Assembly (NCBI GenBank): GCA_018894105.1 | Contig: CM032117.1 | Span: 34,390,501-34,454,500 of the forward strand | Length of the DNA: 64,000 nt | DNA from: Jacaranda mimosifolia | Lineage: Eukaryota > Streptophyta > Magnoliopsida > Lamiales > Bignoniaceae | Direction: 5' to 3' | In this document: piece by piece, positions 1 through 11,799 of the stretch | Numbering within the stretch: the stretch's first letter is position 1 | Layout: each line of letters starts with the position of its first letter | Translations under genes and position numbers: made by a program | Notes under the pieces: model-generated | The model's database searches: none | What the model was told of the DNA's origin: nothing | What the model saw: only the letters and a program-made list of their open reading frames with translations

Positions 1-112
1 AATTTCATATAATGTTTTGCTATATTTTATTTATATCATCAATTCTATTATATTCAAAAAATTCTTTTTAATTCTTTTAAGTGTTATGTTAGTAATATTT
101 ATAATATATTAA

Positions 113-1088
113 TGTAACACCCCTGAATTTGGTATATTAGAAAATAAGAATTTAGAAATCAAAATATTAGTTTGACAAATTTTGGGGCTCAAAAAATAAA
201 CAAGAAGGACTTAATTGTATGAAGATTGGTGTTGTGGTGAAATTGCAAATAGACAAAACTCAATTGGACCACATCTTAAGAATTATGGGGGTTTGCATGG
301 TAATATTTCGGGTCAAATGGGTGGAAGTGAGGCACTCATTAGTAGGAGGACCGAATTGAGAGTTGGAGGAATTTTGGAGGACTCAATTGGAGGCTAGGTA
401 GACATTTTAGGGGTCGAATTGTGATTTTTGGAAGTTGTCCTTTATATTGCTTCCCCCTTCCCCCCAATTTCTTCATTTCTTCACCGAACCCACCATCTCT
501 CTCCTCGACGAACTCCACTGATGATAACCCATTTCAAAAAACTAAACCATTTAACAGCTTTCTCTCTTCACCATGATTACATTAACACCACATACGACCT
601 ATTCCGGCCGTTGGACCATCGGGAACTTGAAGTTGAAAATTGATTGATAGTAGCGGGTCCGGCGGAGCGGTGATGGAAACTGAGTTCTGGGTGGAGATTC
701 ATGTAGCCCTCAGTTTAAGGAATAGATTGGTGGCTTCAGCTCCAAGAACAGCCACTAGCGACCGCTACGGCGGTGCTGAGGTAGATTCTTCGCCTCGTTG
801 CGACGATCGTGGTGGTGTAATTGGTTATTGATTCCATAGTTTCATTTGGGAAATTTTAGGTAATGATCGCAGTTATGCTTGTTGTATGTTTGGTCTTATT
901 GGTATCGAGATTGAATGTTTTTGTGATTTTAACTTCAACTATAACTGTGTTTCTTGTTGACTTTGCATCTTTATATTAGTTTTTAGCTATTTGACATGTG
1001 CATATTATGTCACGATAATGTGTTTGTGATTGGATGGTTGACCTTTAAAGGTCGACATGTCTCTTGTTAAGTGGTTTGAGATGTTACA
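113..1088 (+). repeat. LTR fragment, gypsy-like (TGTAACACCCC start)
   Basis: It begins TGTAACACCCC, the same type of start as the LTRs at 9605 and 41697 (reverse strand). About 325 bp in is a TATA-like TTTATATT (near 437-445), followed by a pyrimidine-rich leader, the layout also seen in the other two LTRs. The small open frames at 215-831 are leader and LTR sequence, not genes. The right end is uncertain. ATGTTACA at 1081-1088 could be a decayed LTR end, but no target-site duplication flanks it, so the copy may be truncated against the neighbouring Tat element. Confidence 0.45.
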
Positions 1089-1289
1089 CACTAGGGTCAT
1101 CATGTGCTTACATTTTTCATTGATTGGTTTGAAATCAACTTAATTATGTGCATTGAGAAGACTAGTTCTCATGCTAAATGAGGTCAACTTATCATTACTA
1201 GATGATTTGATGAGAAATCGAGTTCTCTTCACTAAAGAAAATTACAATTATACATTTTTCGAGAAGATTGCATCTCACGCAACTTTGAG

Positions 1290-2135
1290 ATGATTGAATG
1301 AGATTACAAGATCTCATTATACACATAGAATTTCTTCAAATTTGTTGCATTCCATATTCAGGGAAAGTCATTCCCATCTACATTCGCTATCTTGTAAGAG
1401 TAGTTTTTGGCCACTTTAACTGCTAAGTATGGAACCTCCTATCTAGGGTCTAGCTTTCCAATGGGCTTTCATACTTTAGCTTTTTTAAAGACAAGGTCAC
1501 CCACCTAGAAGCTTCTTAGTTTGACTCCTCTATCATAATGTCTAGCTATTATCGATCTGTACCTTTGCATTTTTGTGTATGCCTGCTTTCGCAACTCGTC
1601 AATGGTTTCAAAGTCGAGTAGTCTCTCTACTTCATTTCTAATAGGATTGTAGTGAATCACTCAAGCTGTGTGGTGTATCAATTCTACTAGGATTACTGCT
1701 TTTGAGCTATAGACTAGATTGTAGGGGCTTGACCTGTTGTTGTTCTTGCAGTTGTCCCGTAAGCCCACAGCACTCTTGGGAGGTCATCCGCCCAATTTTC
1801 TTTTCCTTCTAATTTGGTTTTGATGTAGTCTAGTATAGTTCGATTGTGACTTTTGTTTGGCTATTTGCTTGTGCGTTGCCTACCGACATAAAGTGTTGTC
1901 ATATTCCAGACTATTGCACCAATTTCTCATATTTTTACTATCTGATATCGGCACCTTTGGCAAATCAAAATGGTAGATGACGTTTTTCCATAAGAAGCTT
2001 CTTATTGTAGCATCCGTTATCTTCGAAACAGCCTCTGGTTCGACCTACTTGGTAAAGTATTCGATGGCGACTATCATATACTTTCTCTAACCGATGGCCT
2101 TTGGAAAAGAGCCAAATATATCTATTCCCCACTTC
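1290..2135 (-). pseudogene. Integrase remnant (core and C-terminal domain)
   Basis: On the minus strand from about 2135 downward the frames give integrase-like WGIDIFG, then YFTKQVEPEAVSKITDAT near 2060, then an LGI..HF-like stretch. Around 1750-1860 comes WADDL-like sequence equivalent to the conserved WADELPRVLWAYRTT block, and around 1390-1500 the C-terminal VGDLVFKKA and GKLDPR motifs. The frame ends with NLKKFYVYNEIL near 1290-1310. In an intact element it would insert cDNA into the chromosome. Frameshifts and stops make it non-functional. Confidence 0.75.
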
Positions 2136-3480
2136 GGCTAAGTGGTTAACTTCCTTCTCTGTTTTGATAATCATGTCATCGACATAGACCTCCATCAATT
2201 TGTCCATCTCACTGTTGAACATAAAGGTCACTAATCTTTGGTAAGTTACTCCTACATTTTTAGGCCAAACAGTACCACTAGGAAGCAATACAAGCTATTT
2301 AGGACCACAAAGGAGGATTTGTCCCTGTCTTCGTGAGCCATAAAAATTTGATAATATCCTTAGAAGCCATCCATCATATTTAAGAGGTCACAATGTACTG
2401 TTGAATCAACAAATAAATCTATTTGAGGCAGTGGGTAAGGTTTTTTAGGGCATGCTTTATTCAAATTGATAAAATCATTATATATTCTCTATTTGCCCTT
2501 ATTCTTAGGGACAAGGACTAAATTACATAACCAACTAGGATATTAAATTTCTATAATGTAGCTGCCTCTAAAAGTTTGTTGACCTTCTCTTCAATAATTT
2601 GGCATCTTTCAACGTTGAAGGTTCTGGTCTTTTGCTTGATTGGCTTGTATAAAGGGTCCATATTAAGGTGATAGACAATGACTTGAGGGTCAATTTGTTG
2701 GAGGTCGGCAGCTTTCCAAGGAAAAATATCAATATTTATTCTGAGGAAGTCGATCATCATGCATTCCATCTTATCATCTATGTTAGTATCTATCCTCGTG
2801 ATCTTGTTGGGATTTCTAGGCTCCAGCTCTATGGTTTTAAATTCTTCAATGAGCTCCACCCTTATCTCTTCTCTCTTTCTTTTCTTGTTTATCTGTCCCT
2901 CCTCGGGTTCTATTACTAGGATGCCCCCCGAGGATTTAAGTTTTAGTCAACTTTTCTGCTTATTTACCTCCACTGAGATAGTGTAATATTTCGAAGCTTA
3001 TTTCATATTGCAGAGTAATTCTCCGGTTCCTATTGTTGTTGGAAACTTGAACTTCATATGATAGGTGGAAATAACTGCCCTAAAATCATTCAGTGTTGGC
3101 CTCTCGATTATAGCATTATAAGCAGACAGGACATCAACTACCAGGTGGTTAATCATTAGGGTCTGTCTCTTGGGCACTTCTCCAAATGAGGTGGATAAAC
3201 TTACAGATCTTACTTGGATGATCTCAGTTCCTCTAAATCGGGCAAGCGGAGTACAAACTAGTTCAAACTTAAGCTTGCTAACTTCATTCTTTCTAGGGTC
3301 AACAAGAATATTATGTTAGCAAAGCTAACATTATCGACTAGGAGCTTTTTGACCTCAAAATTGGCAATTTCTACTGTCATGACAAGCGGGCAATCCAATT
3401 TGCTGTCAGCTCCCTAGTCCCCTAAGTGTGAGAGGTCAGAATCTAAGAAGGAGATAGGCTTTGCATTAGTCGATAGCTCG
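2136..3480 (-). pseudogene. Protease and reverse transcriptase remnant
   Basis: Minus strand. The protease region (about 3400-3000) reads LLVDNVSFANI, a decayed form of the LVDSGSSANI active-site block, then SAYNAIIERPTLNDFRAV and STYHMKFKFPT, typical of Tat-type protease. The RT region follows at 2859-2551 with an IDPQVIVYHLNMDP stretch and KPIKQKTRTFNVER, then PSGTVWPKNVGVTYQRL and the catalytic box YVDDM near 2190. About 25 residues after YVDD the frame runs straight into integrase at about 2135. Stop codons and frame changes are scattered throughout. Confidence 0.8.
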
Positions 3481-3489
3481 AAAATTGTT

Positions 3490-4955
3490 TTGGCTCCTAA
3501 GGACTTGGTGGATTCAAGTTGCCTTTGAATCTGTCTTCTTGCTATTTTAGAGTCTTTCTCTGTCAGTCCTCCTGCAATGGTATCAATGACACCTCACAAG
3601 TAGAGGCATTCTTTTTTTACCTTCTTTTTCCCTTTATCCTTTTTTCTTGGGCTGACCAACCTTTCTCTATGAAGAGTCTATCGGTCTGGCCATCCTGTCT
3701 GGCTTTTTCATTGATAATAATTTTCAAATGATCTTGTTGAATGAAGCATTTGATTTCATCATGGAAGTTGAAATAGTCCTCCGTATCATGACCTTTCTGC
3801 TAGTGAAAGTGACAATATTTCTTAGAATTCTTCATGGCTACTATCTCATTGTGTTTCATAGGTCTCTTGAGGAGATTGTCATAGTGGATGGCGAACAGAA
3901 CCTCCTTTCTATGTGTGTTCAATGGGGTGTAATTATGGAACCTCTTGATAGGGGATCAGTGGCCATCCTTTTACTGTCTGTCCTCCCTTTTTTTTACCTT
4001 TCTTCTTCTTATTCCCCAAATTCTCGTATTTCATTTTGTTCATATCCTTTTAGTTATGTCCCTCTTTGCAAGGTGAGTAGCTCCTCCATTGTGTGAATTC
4101 TCTCCCTAATTAGAGCATTGGAACACTCTTAGTGTCTAAGTCCAAGAAATGATACGTCGACCAAAGAACTCAATTCTTGGGTTGTGGATTTTCAAGACCT
4201 CAGTGTTGAATCTGGCAAAGAAAATTTTAGAGAGATTCTTCTTCATTTGGCTTTAGTGTATGGAGATAAGTATGGACAAGTTTGATCTTTCTCCTACTGG
4301 CAAACTAGTGGAATAACTTGTCGCAGAGTTGATCATACGAATAGATGGATACGGGCTCCAATTTGAGAAACCACTCGAGGATAATCCTTGAAGTGGTTAC
4401 CAGCATATTAGCATAAATATGCTCGTTATGTCCGTAAAGTTGCATTATGTGCTCAAATTGCAAGAGATGTTCATTTAGGTTAGTAGATTCATCATATTTG
4501 GGCAGTCCAGTCGGGATTTTAGCATCGACTGCTATGCGTTACTCTATTATCTCCTGGATAAATTGTGATTTCTTCTTCTTGTGCAGTCAAGAGAGACTAT
4601 CGATTTGCATATTTCTTTTGATGTTATACCTTGAGATTTTCTCTAAGCGTTTGTTGAGCTGTTGGACCTAACGTGACACCTCTTTCCACTCTTCCCGATC
4701 TGCCTAGGACAAGTTCCTACTTGGCTGAGGTCTCTGTTTCTCGACCCTGTCGTGCAGCTAGGCTCGATTGGGTTGAGTAAAATGTTCAATGAAATCTGCG
4801 ACCTCCTCATGAGGTTGTTGACGGCCTTTATCCTAAGGGAAGTGTCCAGGACTAACATCGCACCTATTGGGGTAATGAAGAGTTTCATCTCTTGCCCTCT
4901 CATCCTATGGGGATCTCTCTTTCTAGCAAGATGGATGTAGGATAGCTCTGGCAAC
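3490..4955 (-). pseudogene. Gag remnant of the Tat-type element
   Basis: This is the minus-strand region upstream of the protease. Around 4200-4330 it can be read, with frame changes, as a gag-like block resembling the FxxFxSxRKxxKTLxxL.NxxQxxxESLxxFLxRFN consensus of plant gag proteins. The upstream 4954-4643 frame starts with PELSYIHLARKRDP and has no recognised domain. The short plus-strand frames over this interval are shadows. It would have formed the nucleocapsid of the virus-like particle. The assignment rests mainly on position and the one gag-like block. Confidence 0.55.
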
Positions 4956-5235
4956 GGCCACAGGCTAATTATTGTGTTGTTGGAGCATTGCTGATAAATG
5001 TACTAAAAGTTGGGTTGATATTTGATCACTTATTATTTGCATTAGTTATAGGATTGTTAAAGTCACCACCTACTCTGGCAAAAAACCTAGTCCCGTCATG
5101 TCCTGGGCTTTTTTTACTATAGAGATAGTAGGGCAGATGGTGGTGAAACGTAATCACTCTAACTTTCAGATGCGGTGTGCCTAGTGTTCACCATTTTCAG
5201 AATTGTGGATTTAATATTGCACAAACAACACCAAA

Positions 5236-6027
5236 TGATGATGTCTAATACGGTGGAAAGTTACGAATATAGAGTCCTCTCTGTCGATCAAAAGCTTTGG
5301 TCAACTCAAAAGTTTATCTCAGGGAGTAGCTAAAGGTGTAGGTCGAATCCTACAATCAAGGGACACACGTTAGGTTAGCTGAGAGGATCCTCAGCTAAGA
5401 CTCTCCGATACTTAAGTTAATGAGAGTTTCGACCTAAAGTCTTTGGACAAAGTAACGGCTTAAGAGAGGCTCCAAAAACATACCTTTATCTTTGAAATGA
5501 GGGTATTTGTAGTATCCACGAAGAAGTTGAAAAGATGGTCTTCTTCCTACTGTAAGCCAATCCTTTTCCCCTCCGTATAGGGGTATCAGAGGTCTTTTTT
5601 ACCTAATTGGCCATCATGTTCTTAATCGGCCAAGAACAAAGGGTGCCCTTACCGTCATTAATGCATAGGCTATGGGTTGATGGTGTCATTAATACAAACA
5701 AAATGGTGATCCATCCATATTAAATATAGATGTGACTGGCAACAGACTCTATGATTAATAACGCAGCCGTTAGGGACGCGCAGCTGTGCATCTGCCTAAC
5801 CATCCCTGGTTAAGGAAGCTAAAGTCACGAGCTTTAGTGAGCATCATTATATGTTTGTTCAACCATACCTGGTCAAGAAATATGTCAACAGCCTTGAGGT
5901 CGACATTTTCGATATTGGACGCTCACATATAGGCTCGTCTGGTTAATTTGGGCTCAATGGTGATGTTTGGATACCAAGCCGCCTTCATTGGGCCAATCCT
6001 AATGGGCTTGTCCTTTATACCTAATCA
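5236..6027 (-). repeat. 5' LTR of the Tat-type element
   Basis: On the minus strand it starts TGATTAGG at 6027 and ends CATCATCA at 5236. Next to it (5235-5215, minus strand) is TTTGGTGTTGTTTGTGCAA, a C-to-T decayed version of the TTGGCGCCGTCTGTGGGAA-type primer-binding site common in this lineage. The plus-strand text at 5330-5400 (ACACACGTTAGGTTAGCTGAG) is alike in style and position to 31420-31450 in the second Tat LTR, showing both are in the same orientation. Confidence 0.6.
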
Positions 6028-9000
6028 CTATGTTATTAACATAAATTAATATATTACCATATTATTGTATTTTTTAATTTGTTTGTCAGTATAATTATTG
6101 CTCGATTTTTACATTTAAAGAAATGAGGCCAAGGTGCGAAAATGAGGCTTACACACGCCAATTCTTGGTTTTTATTACAAATTTATAACTTGAGAACAAT
6201 CACTGCAAAATTTCAGCAATTGCACCAAAATATTTTTCCTTAATCATTATTATTACTAACCTCAAATGTAAAGTTGTGCACACCCTATTTCAAAGATTCC
6301 AATTGATTATGAGATATACAAGCCATAGCACTTTATAATATTATGCTACAGCCTCATACTGAAGCCGCAACTGTCGATTCTTATCATCCACAACTTTGAA
6401 CAACCTATTTAGTTGTTGCTTCATCAAGCCATAAAATTGAATTCTTATTAGCTACAGCCTCAACAAGACAATTTTTTCTTGCATGTCGATGATGTCACAA
6501 CTCTCAATGCTTACCCATTGTAACCTCTGGCAGTCTATTTCTTTACGCTCTACCAAAATACAACTCTTGAATGTTATCCGCCATAGCCCTACATGAACTA
6601 CCAAATGTTATCCATAAAGCTCCAACTACAAATGTTAAAGCCTCCTCAACCAATAACAACTTATCCATTCACACCAGGCCTTTATTTGGACAACAAATAA
6701 TATTATTAGGGCCAAAATGCTAAATGAAATCTTTACTGGGTATACGAATACCAATACAGAACACATTCAATTTTATTAATTTTACCATCATAATATGTTT
6801 ACTTATTTTAATTTATTATTGTAGAGATATTGTCATTGACTTTGAAATATGACATCTTTCAAGATCAAATGTAATGTGTTTAAAGTGATAAAAGAACCGC
6901 ATAGCAATGTGAGTCATCAACAACTACATTTCCTATTTAAATTGCTATTTTGTCTTCTTAGGATCTTCAAACATACCATTCTTAATTCATGATAGCTTAT
7001 AATTGCTTTGCTTTTTTTATGCACGTTAGCACATTAACACCAACACTCGAATTTACCAAGTTGGTAATTCCCAATGATGTATTCGGTGAGTTAGTAGGTT
7101 ACCATAAAATAGTTATTCTTAATTCCATCTTTATTTGTATTAATACTTCAACTGTGATCACTGAAATTGTACCCAGCAAATGGCTTTATGAGGAATAAAT
7201 ATTGATGACAAATTAGTTAAGACATTCTTTGAAAAACCTAGAAACTTTACCAACAATATAAAGTATTATGAATGGTTTACATTCCTATTAATGATCTACA
7301 TGATCATTGGTATCTTTCTAAGATGAATGAACTTCCAAAATCAAACCATACAAATATGTATCTCAGCATATGATAATTTTTTCAAATTCTACAAAGAAGC
7401 CATTGTTGTTAGATTGGTAAAGAAATTGGTTGTCCCTTACTTATAATCTTTTTCTATTCTGTCTGAATACATTAATAATGCTTTGCAATTGTAGGTTCAA
7501 TGTTCAGATCAATTGTTCCTTCTATGGAGACCTAACAGTCACGAACAGACAATACTTCTATGAGTACCCTAATTAGGTTTTCTCGCAAATAAATATGTAG
7601 GCAAATCTAATAAGTATTTCTGTAAGAGAACATTTGCATGCTTAAATTTTTAGAAGAACGCAAAAATAAATCCATACATCTAATTTCTTAGGTGGGATTG
7701 TGGTTTGCATGTTTATAGAATCATTAAGTACGATATAAGCTTGCTTCAAATTGAGATTTGTATCAAATCAACTACTAGTTAGGATTTGCTTTTTGAACTT
7801 ATCAATTCTAGGTACATTTTTTAAGTCAATTCTAGGGTCATTTTATTTTAAGCTGTATTCTGTCTCATTTTTCAAACTCATAGTCGTTTTAGTGCATGTT
7901 GTTTCAGTACCTCTCTTTTTTTTTACATCAAAGAAGGTGTCCTAGTTGTTTTAGTCCACCTTATATTTGTCAAGTTCAATTTAGAAGTCGAGAAAAAGAG
8001 TTTCATCTTTAAGTCAGTTCTAGGGTTATATTAGTAGTATGTCTCAATTTATTGTGTCCTTTGCATTTTCTTCTCTTTTTTGATGGGTCAATTGCAATAT
8101 TTTGTAGTATAATATATCTTAAATATTTTTAGGTTTGGGGTGGATGGGAGTGAACAAATAAAGAATTATGGAGCTTTAAGTTGGATCACATCATTTCATG
8201 TTGATATGGTCCCAAAAGTCTACATCTTATAGTTTTTGGTTGCTTTGTAAGTAGAAGGATGAAAGGGAATTGGTATCACTCTTCACGTATTGGATTTAAG
8301 ATGTCAAAATAGGTACTTGACTTGTAGACACATTTAGAACATGATTCAATACTTGGTGTTAATTATAGGTTATACATATACAAATTATTTAGATAGCTCT
8401 TATAGCATGATTGGTAGCATGTTTTGATATAGCTTTGTTTTTGACCTTGTATTCATTTAGTAGATGTTGAGACGCTTTTTATTTTTATCGACATAAACTC
8501 TGCAGTAAACAGTTGAAACTGCTACTTTAATCTTAATGAAAGTAGTCCATTTTCTCAATGTTGCTACTTTTAAACAATACAATTCAGTTTATGTGTTCAT
8601 TTATATTTGTTTTAGCAATAATTTGTAGAATTATAATTGCTTTCACAAATAGTTAACTAAATATACATTATAGTTGATCAAATGAATATATAACATTATA
8701 AACTTACTTTGGTATTCAAACTTAATTTATATGGAAATTATTTTTTAAAAATGTTGTTAATTTTTTCATAAAATTAGATCAAGTTTAAAATATAATATAA
8801 TTAAATTAAAATTACTGATTTATGAGGCTACATTTTTCATCAGTAGTTTTGTTCAAACAAATTGTAGAAAATCAAAACATATTTTTCCTTTTCTCTTATG
8901 TTTTGAGTAGATAATACTATCAATACTGTATTATTCTCGTACGTACCTTAAAGAGGACCTAAGTTGTCCATGGCACTCACAATAGGCACATTAGGCAGGT

Positions 9001-9599
9001 ATAAATTTAATTTTATCTTATTCCTTATTCACTTATTCAAGTACACAGAGAACACAAGAAGGTATTGTGAGGCAGGATAAGCTGCTACACAAAGTATACA
9101 TATTTACAGATTAAGTAACATCTAGTATAATGACTTAGCAGTCCTATATGAAAGCAGTTGATGTCTTTCATTCATCAAATGCACAATCTAACTTGAATTA
9201 TCCCTGATGCTTCAATTAATTGTGTTAGAAACTACAACTCAAATCAAATATATGTAGAATCCATGATGCTTGAATTATCTTTCAAACTGTAACTCAAATT
9301 CTATTTGTAACATTTCTAGACTATTATCTTTGAATTTACTTTATGATACAACTTTTAGAAACTTTTAACTATGATGTTCTCCTCTTCATAAAATCAAGAA
9401 AAAGAAAAATTGTCCCATACTCAATTTTTGGCTGTATTCATGACATTGATTGACTTTCAGCTTATGGTTCTAATCTTTACAATTGTAGCTCATAGAATTA
9501 TACAGGAAAAAGGTTAGTAATGATTGAGGGACATGGAGGCGTAGAACATTAGCTGCTTTTTTACATGACATAATGGACAACTTCTAACTTCGTCTTGTT
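6028..9599. other. AT-rich intergenic DNA, nothing recognised
   Basis: There is no open frame over about 70 codons and no motif, splice-consistent exon chain or terminal repeat that I can support. Short frames at 6989-7198 and 7751-7945 resemble no family I know. It may hold further decayed transposons, but I see no boundaries. Confidence 0.6.
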
Positions 9600-9604
9600 T
9601 AAAC

Positions 9605-10510
9605 TGTAATGCCCCAAGAAGAAGAAGAAGAAGAAGAAGAAGAAGAAAAAGAAGAAGAAGAAGAAGAATTAATAATAAATTGATTTACTAACTCAATTAA
9701 GTAATGACAATTAGTGGATTTTTATTCTTGAAATTATGGTTATAAGTTACAAGTGGAATATGGAGGGGCTATCCCGTAAGCATTAGAAAGATAGTAGGTA
9801 ATGGAGGAATATGAAGTAATAGCCTATTTATGCAAGTATATGTAGAGGTGCATCTTATTTAAGAATAAGAAAAGTGGTGTATTATTGAGGGATAGTGGTA
9901 ATTAATTTGTAAGTTACAAAATTACCTATATATATGTTGGGAATATGTGGAAATATACACATCTTATGAGGTTAGAAAATATTAGAGGAGTGAGAGACAG
10001 TATTGAAGAAAGAATTAGGAGAGAAAGATTCTTGAAGGGTGTTTTTATTTAGTTTTATAAGAATTTGAAAGGTGAGTGTTTTACATATGTTTAAGGTTTG
10101 AAATGTTCACAATCCTTAATATGATAATATGTTCTTTTGCATAGCCATGTTGACTATAACACTTTGCTATGTGATATGGCATCGATCGCGATGCGAATCT
10201 TTGAATATGCCGGCTTGAAACTAATTTTGAATACTTTGTGAATTTTGATATGATGGTGGTTTTTCTACCGATTTTTAGGTGTTATAGTCTCATGGTCATG
10301 TTAATTATAAGTTATTTTAAATATTTTGCATCTTAAATATATGTAAAATGCTTGCTGGGCTTTCGAACTCACTCTTTTTGTTGACATTTTCAGATATGGA
10401 GGAGAATTAGCAGGGTCAAGAGATAAGGAGAAACCTTTTAGTTTTAGTCTTTTATTACTTTGATTTATGTATAAAAATTTTATTTTATTTTATTAAGTTG
10501 GGGCGTGACA
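9605..10510 (+). repeat. 5' LTR of miniature retrotransposon
   Basis: 906 bp, TG...CA. It carries a (GAA)n run at about 9615-9668, a TATA-like CTATATATATG near 9930, and the pyrimidine-rich AGCTCAC-type block with TTTTTGTTGACATTTTCAG near 10375-10393. It is nearly identical to the partner LTR apart from the microsatellite and a short indel near 9780-9800. Confidence 0.9.
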
Positions 10511-10716
10511 AAATGGTATCGAGCCAATCACCAATCGGAATACAGAGAACTAAGTGCTATGCGGGGCAAAGTGCTACGTGTGTGGGAGCCACCTCTTGAA
10601 CCTACAGGACAAAGTGCTACGCACGTGGGAGCCACCTCTAGAATCCCAACGCCTGGTGATGGATTTGAACCATGCTCACCGCAATGAGGACGTTGTGTTT
10701 TTGAATGAGAGCTGTT
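10511..10716 (+). other. Internal domain of miniature element with PBS and 43-bp repeat
   Basis: The primer-binding site TGGTATCGAGCCA lies at 10514-10526. Two copies of an AAAGTGCTACG...GTGGGAGCCACCTCT unit start about 43 bp apart (10568 and 10611). A 60-codon frame covers the interval and contains VGATSRIPTPGDGFEPCSP, a phrase typical of decayed gypsy internal sequence, but no domain is present. No clear polypurine tract precedes the second LTR. Confidence 0.7.
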
Positions 10717-10729
10717 TGTAATGCCCCAA

Positions 10730-10772
<43 letters not shown>

Positions 10773-11637
10773 AATAAATAAACAAATAAAAATTGATTTA
10801 CTAACTCAATTAAGTAATGACAATTAGTGGACTTTTATTCTTGAAATTATGGTTATAAGTTACAAGTGGAATATGGATGGGGTATCCCTTAAGGATAAGG
10901 AAGATAGTGGGTATAAATCATGAAATAATGGAGGAATATGAAGTAATAGCCTATTTATGCAAGTATACGTAGAGGTGCATCTTATTTAAGAATAAGAAAA
11001 GTGGTGTATTATTGAGGGATAGTGGGAATTAATTTGTAAGTTACAAAATTACCTATATATATGTTGGGAATATGTGGAAACATACACATCTTATGAGGTT
11101 AGAAAATATTAGAGGAGGAAGAGAGAGTATTGAAGAAAGAATTAGTAGAGAAAGATTCTTGAAGGGTATTTTTATTTAGTTTTGTAAGAATTTGAAAGGT
11201 GAGTGTTTTACATATGTTTAAGGTTTGAAATGTTCACAATCCTTAATATGATAATATGTTCTTTTGCATAGCCATGTTGACTATAACACTTTGCTATGTG
11301 ATATGGCATCTATCGCAATGCGAATCTTTGAATATGCCGGCTCGAAACTAGTTTCGAATGCTTCGTGAATTTTGATATGACGGTGGTTTGTCCACTGATT
11401 TTTGGGTGTTACAGTCTGATGGTCATGTTAATTATAAGTTATTTTAAATATTTTGCATCTTAAATATATGTAAAATGTTTGCTGGGCTTTCGAGCTCACT
11501 CTTTTTGTTGACATTTTCAGATATGGAGGAGAATTAGCAAGGTCAAGAGATAAGGAGCAACCTTCCAGTTTTAATCTTTTATTACTTTGATTTATGTATA
11601 AAAATTTTATTTTATTTTATTAAGTTGGGGCGTGACA
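10717..11637 (+). repeat. 3' LTR of miniature retrotransposon
   Basis: 921 bp, TG...CA. At the position where the first LTR has (GAA)n, this copy has (AAT)n at 10730-10763 followed by (AAAT)n to about 10783. Otherwise the two LTRs are collinear. Confidence 0.9.
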
Positions 11638-11799
11638 TAAACATTATATAACATGATAAATGCTATAATTTTATTAATTTTCTCACAACCTAGATACCTT
11701 CTTTGTTTGTAGATAAAAAGTTTTGTTGATAATCATTGGAGAATCGAGGAGTCAATCATGCTACATAAGTTACATAACAACATTATTTGAGATAAATTT

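Larger units (their letters stand above)
1290..6027 (-). mobile_element. Decayed Tat-type Ty3/gypsy retrotransposon (5' LTR-gag-PR-RT-IN)
   Basis: Read on the minus strand, the order is LTR (6027-5236), primer-binding-like site (5235-5215), gag (about 4955-3490), protease and RT (about 3480-2136) and integrase (2135-1290). This is the usual Ty3/gypsy order. The protein style matches Tat-lineage elements (Ogre, Retand, RIRE2). Many stops and frameshifts break every domain. RNase H, the C-terminal RT and the N-terminal integrase are missing. No 3' LTR of this copy was recognised; the LTR fragment at 113-1088 is of another family. Confidence 0.8.
9605..11637 (+). mobile_element. Miniature LTR retrotransposon (TRIM-like), complete with TSD
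   Basis: Two near-identical LTRs (9605-10510 and 10717-11637) both start TGTAATGCCCC and end GGGGCGTGACA. They flank only 206 bp. The element is bounded by the perfect 5-bp target-site duplication TAAAC (9600-9604 and 11638-11642). Three bases after the first LTR lies TGGTATCGAGCCA, an initiator-Met tRNA primer-binding site with one base missing. There is no coding capacity, so it must have moved using proteins from another element. LTRs of ~900 bp are long for the TRIM class, which usually has under 500 bp, so it is an oversized TRIM or a deletion derivative of a gypsy element. Confidence 0.9.

Noticed and set aside
113..6027. LTR at 113 as the 3' LTR of the Tat element
   Set aside because: Its start and promoter layout match another LTR type and its direction is opposite; the Tat 5' LTR at 5236-6027 has no similarity to it.
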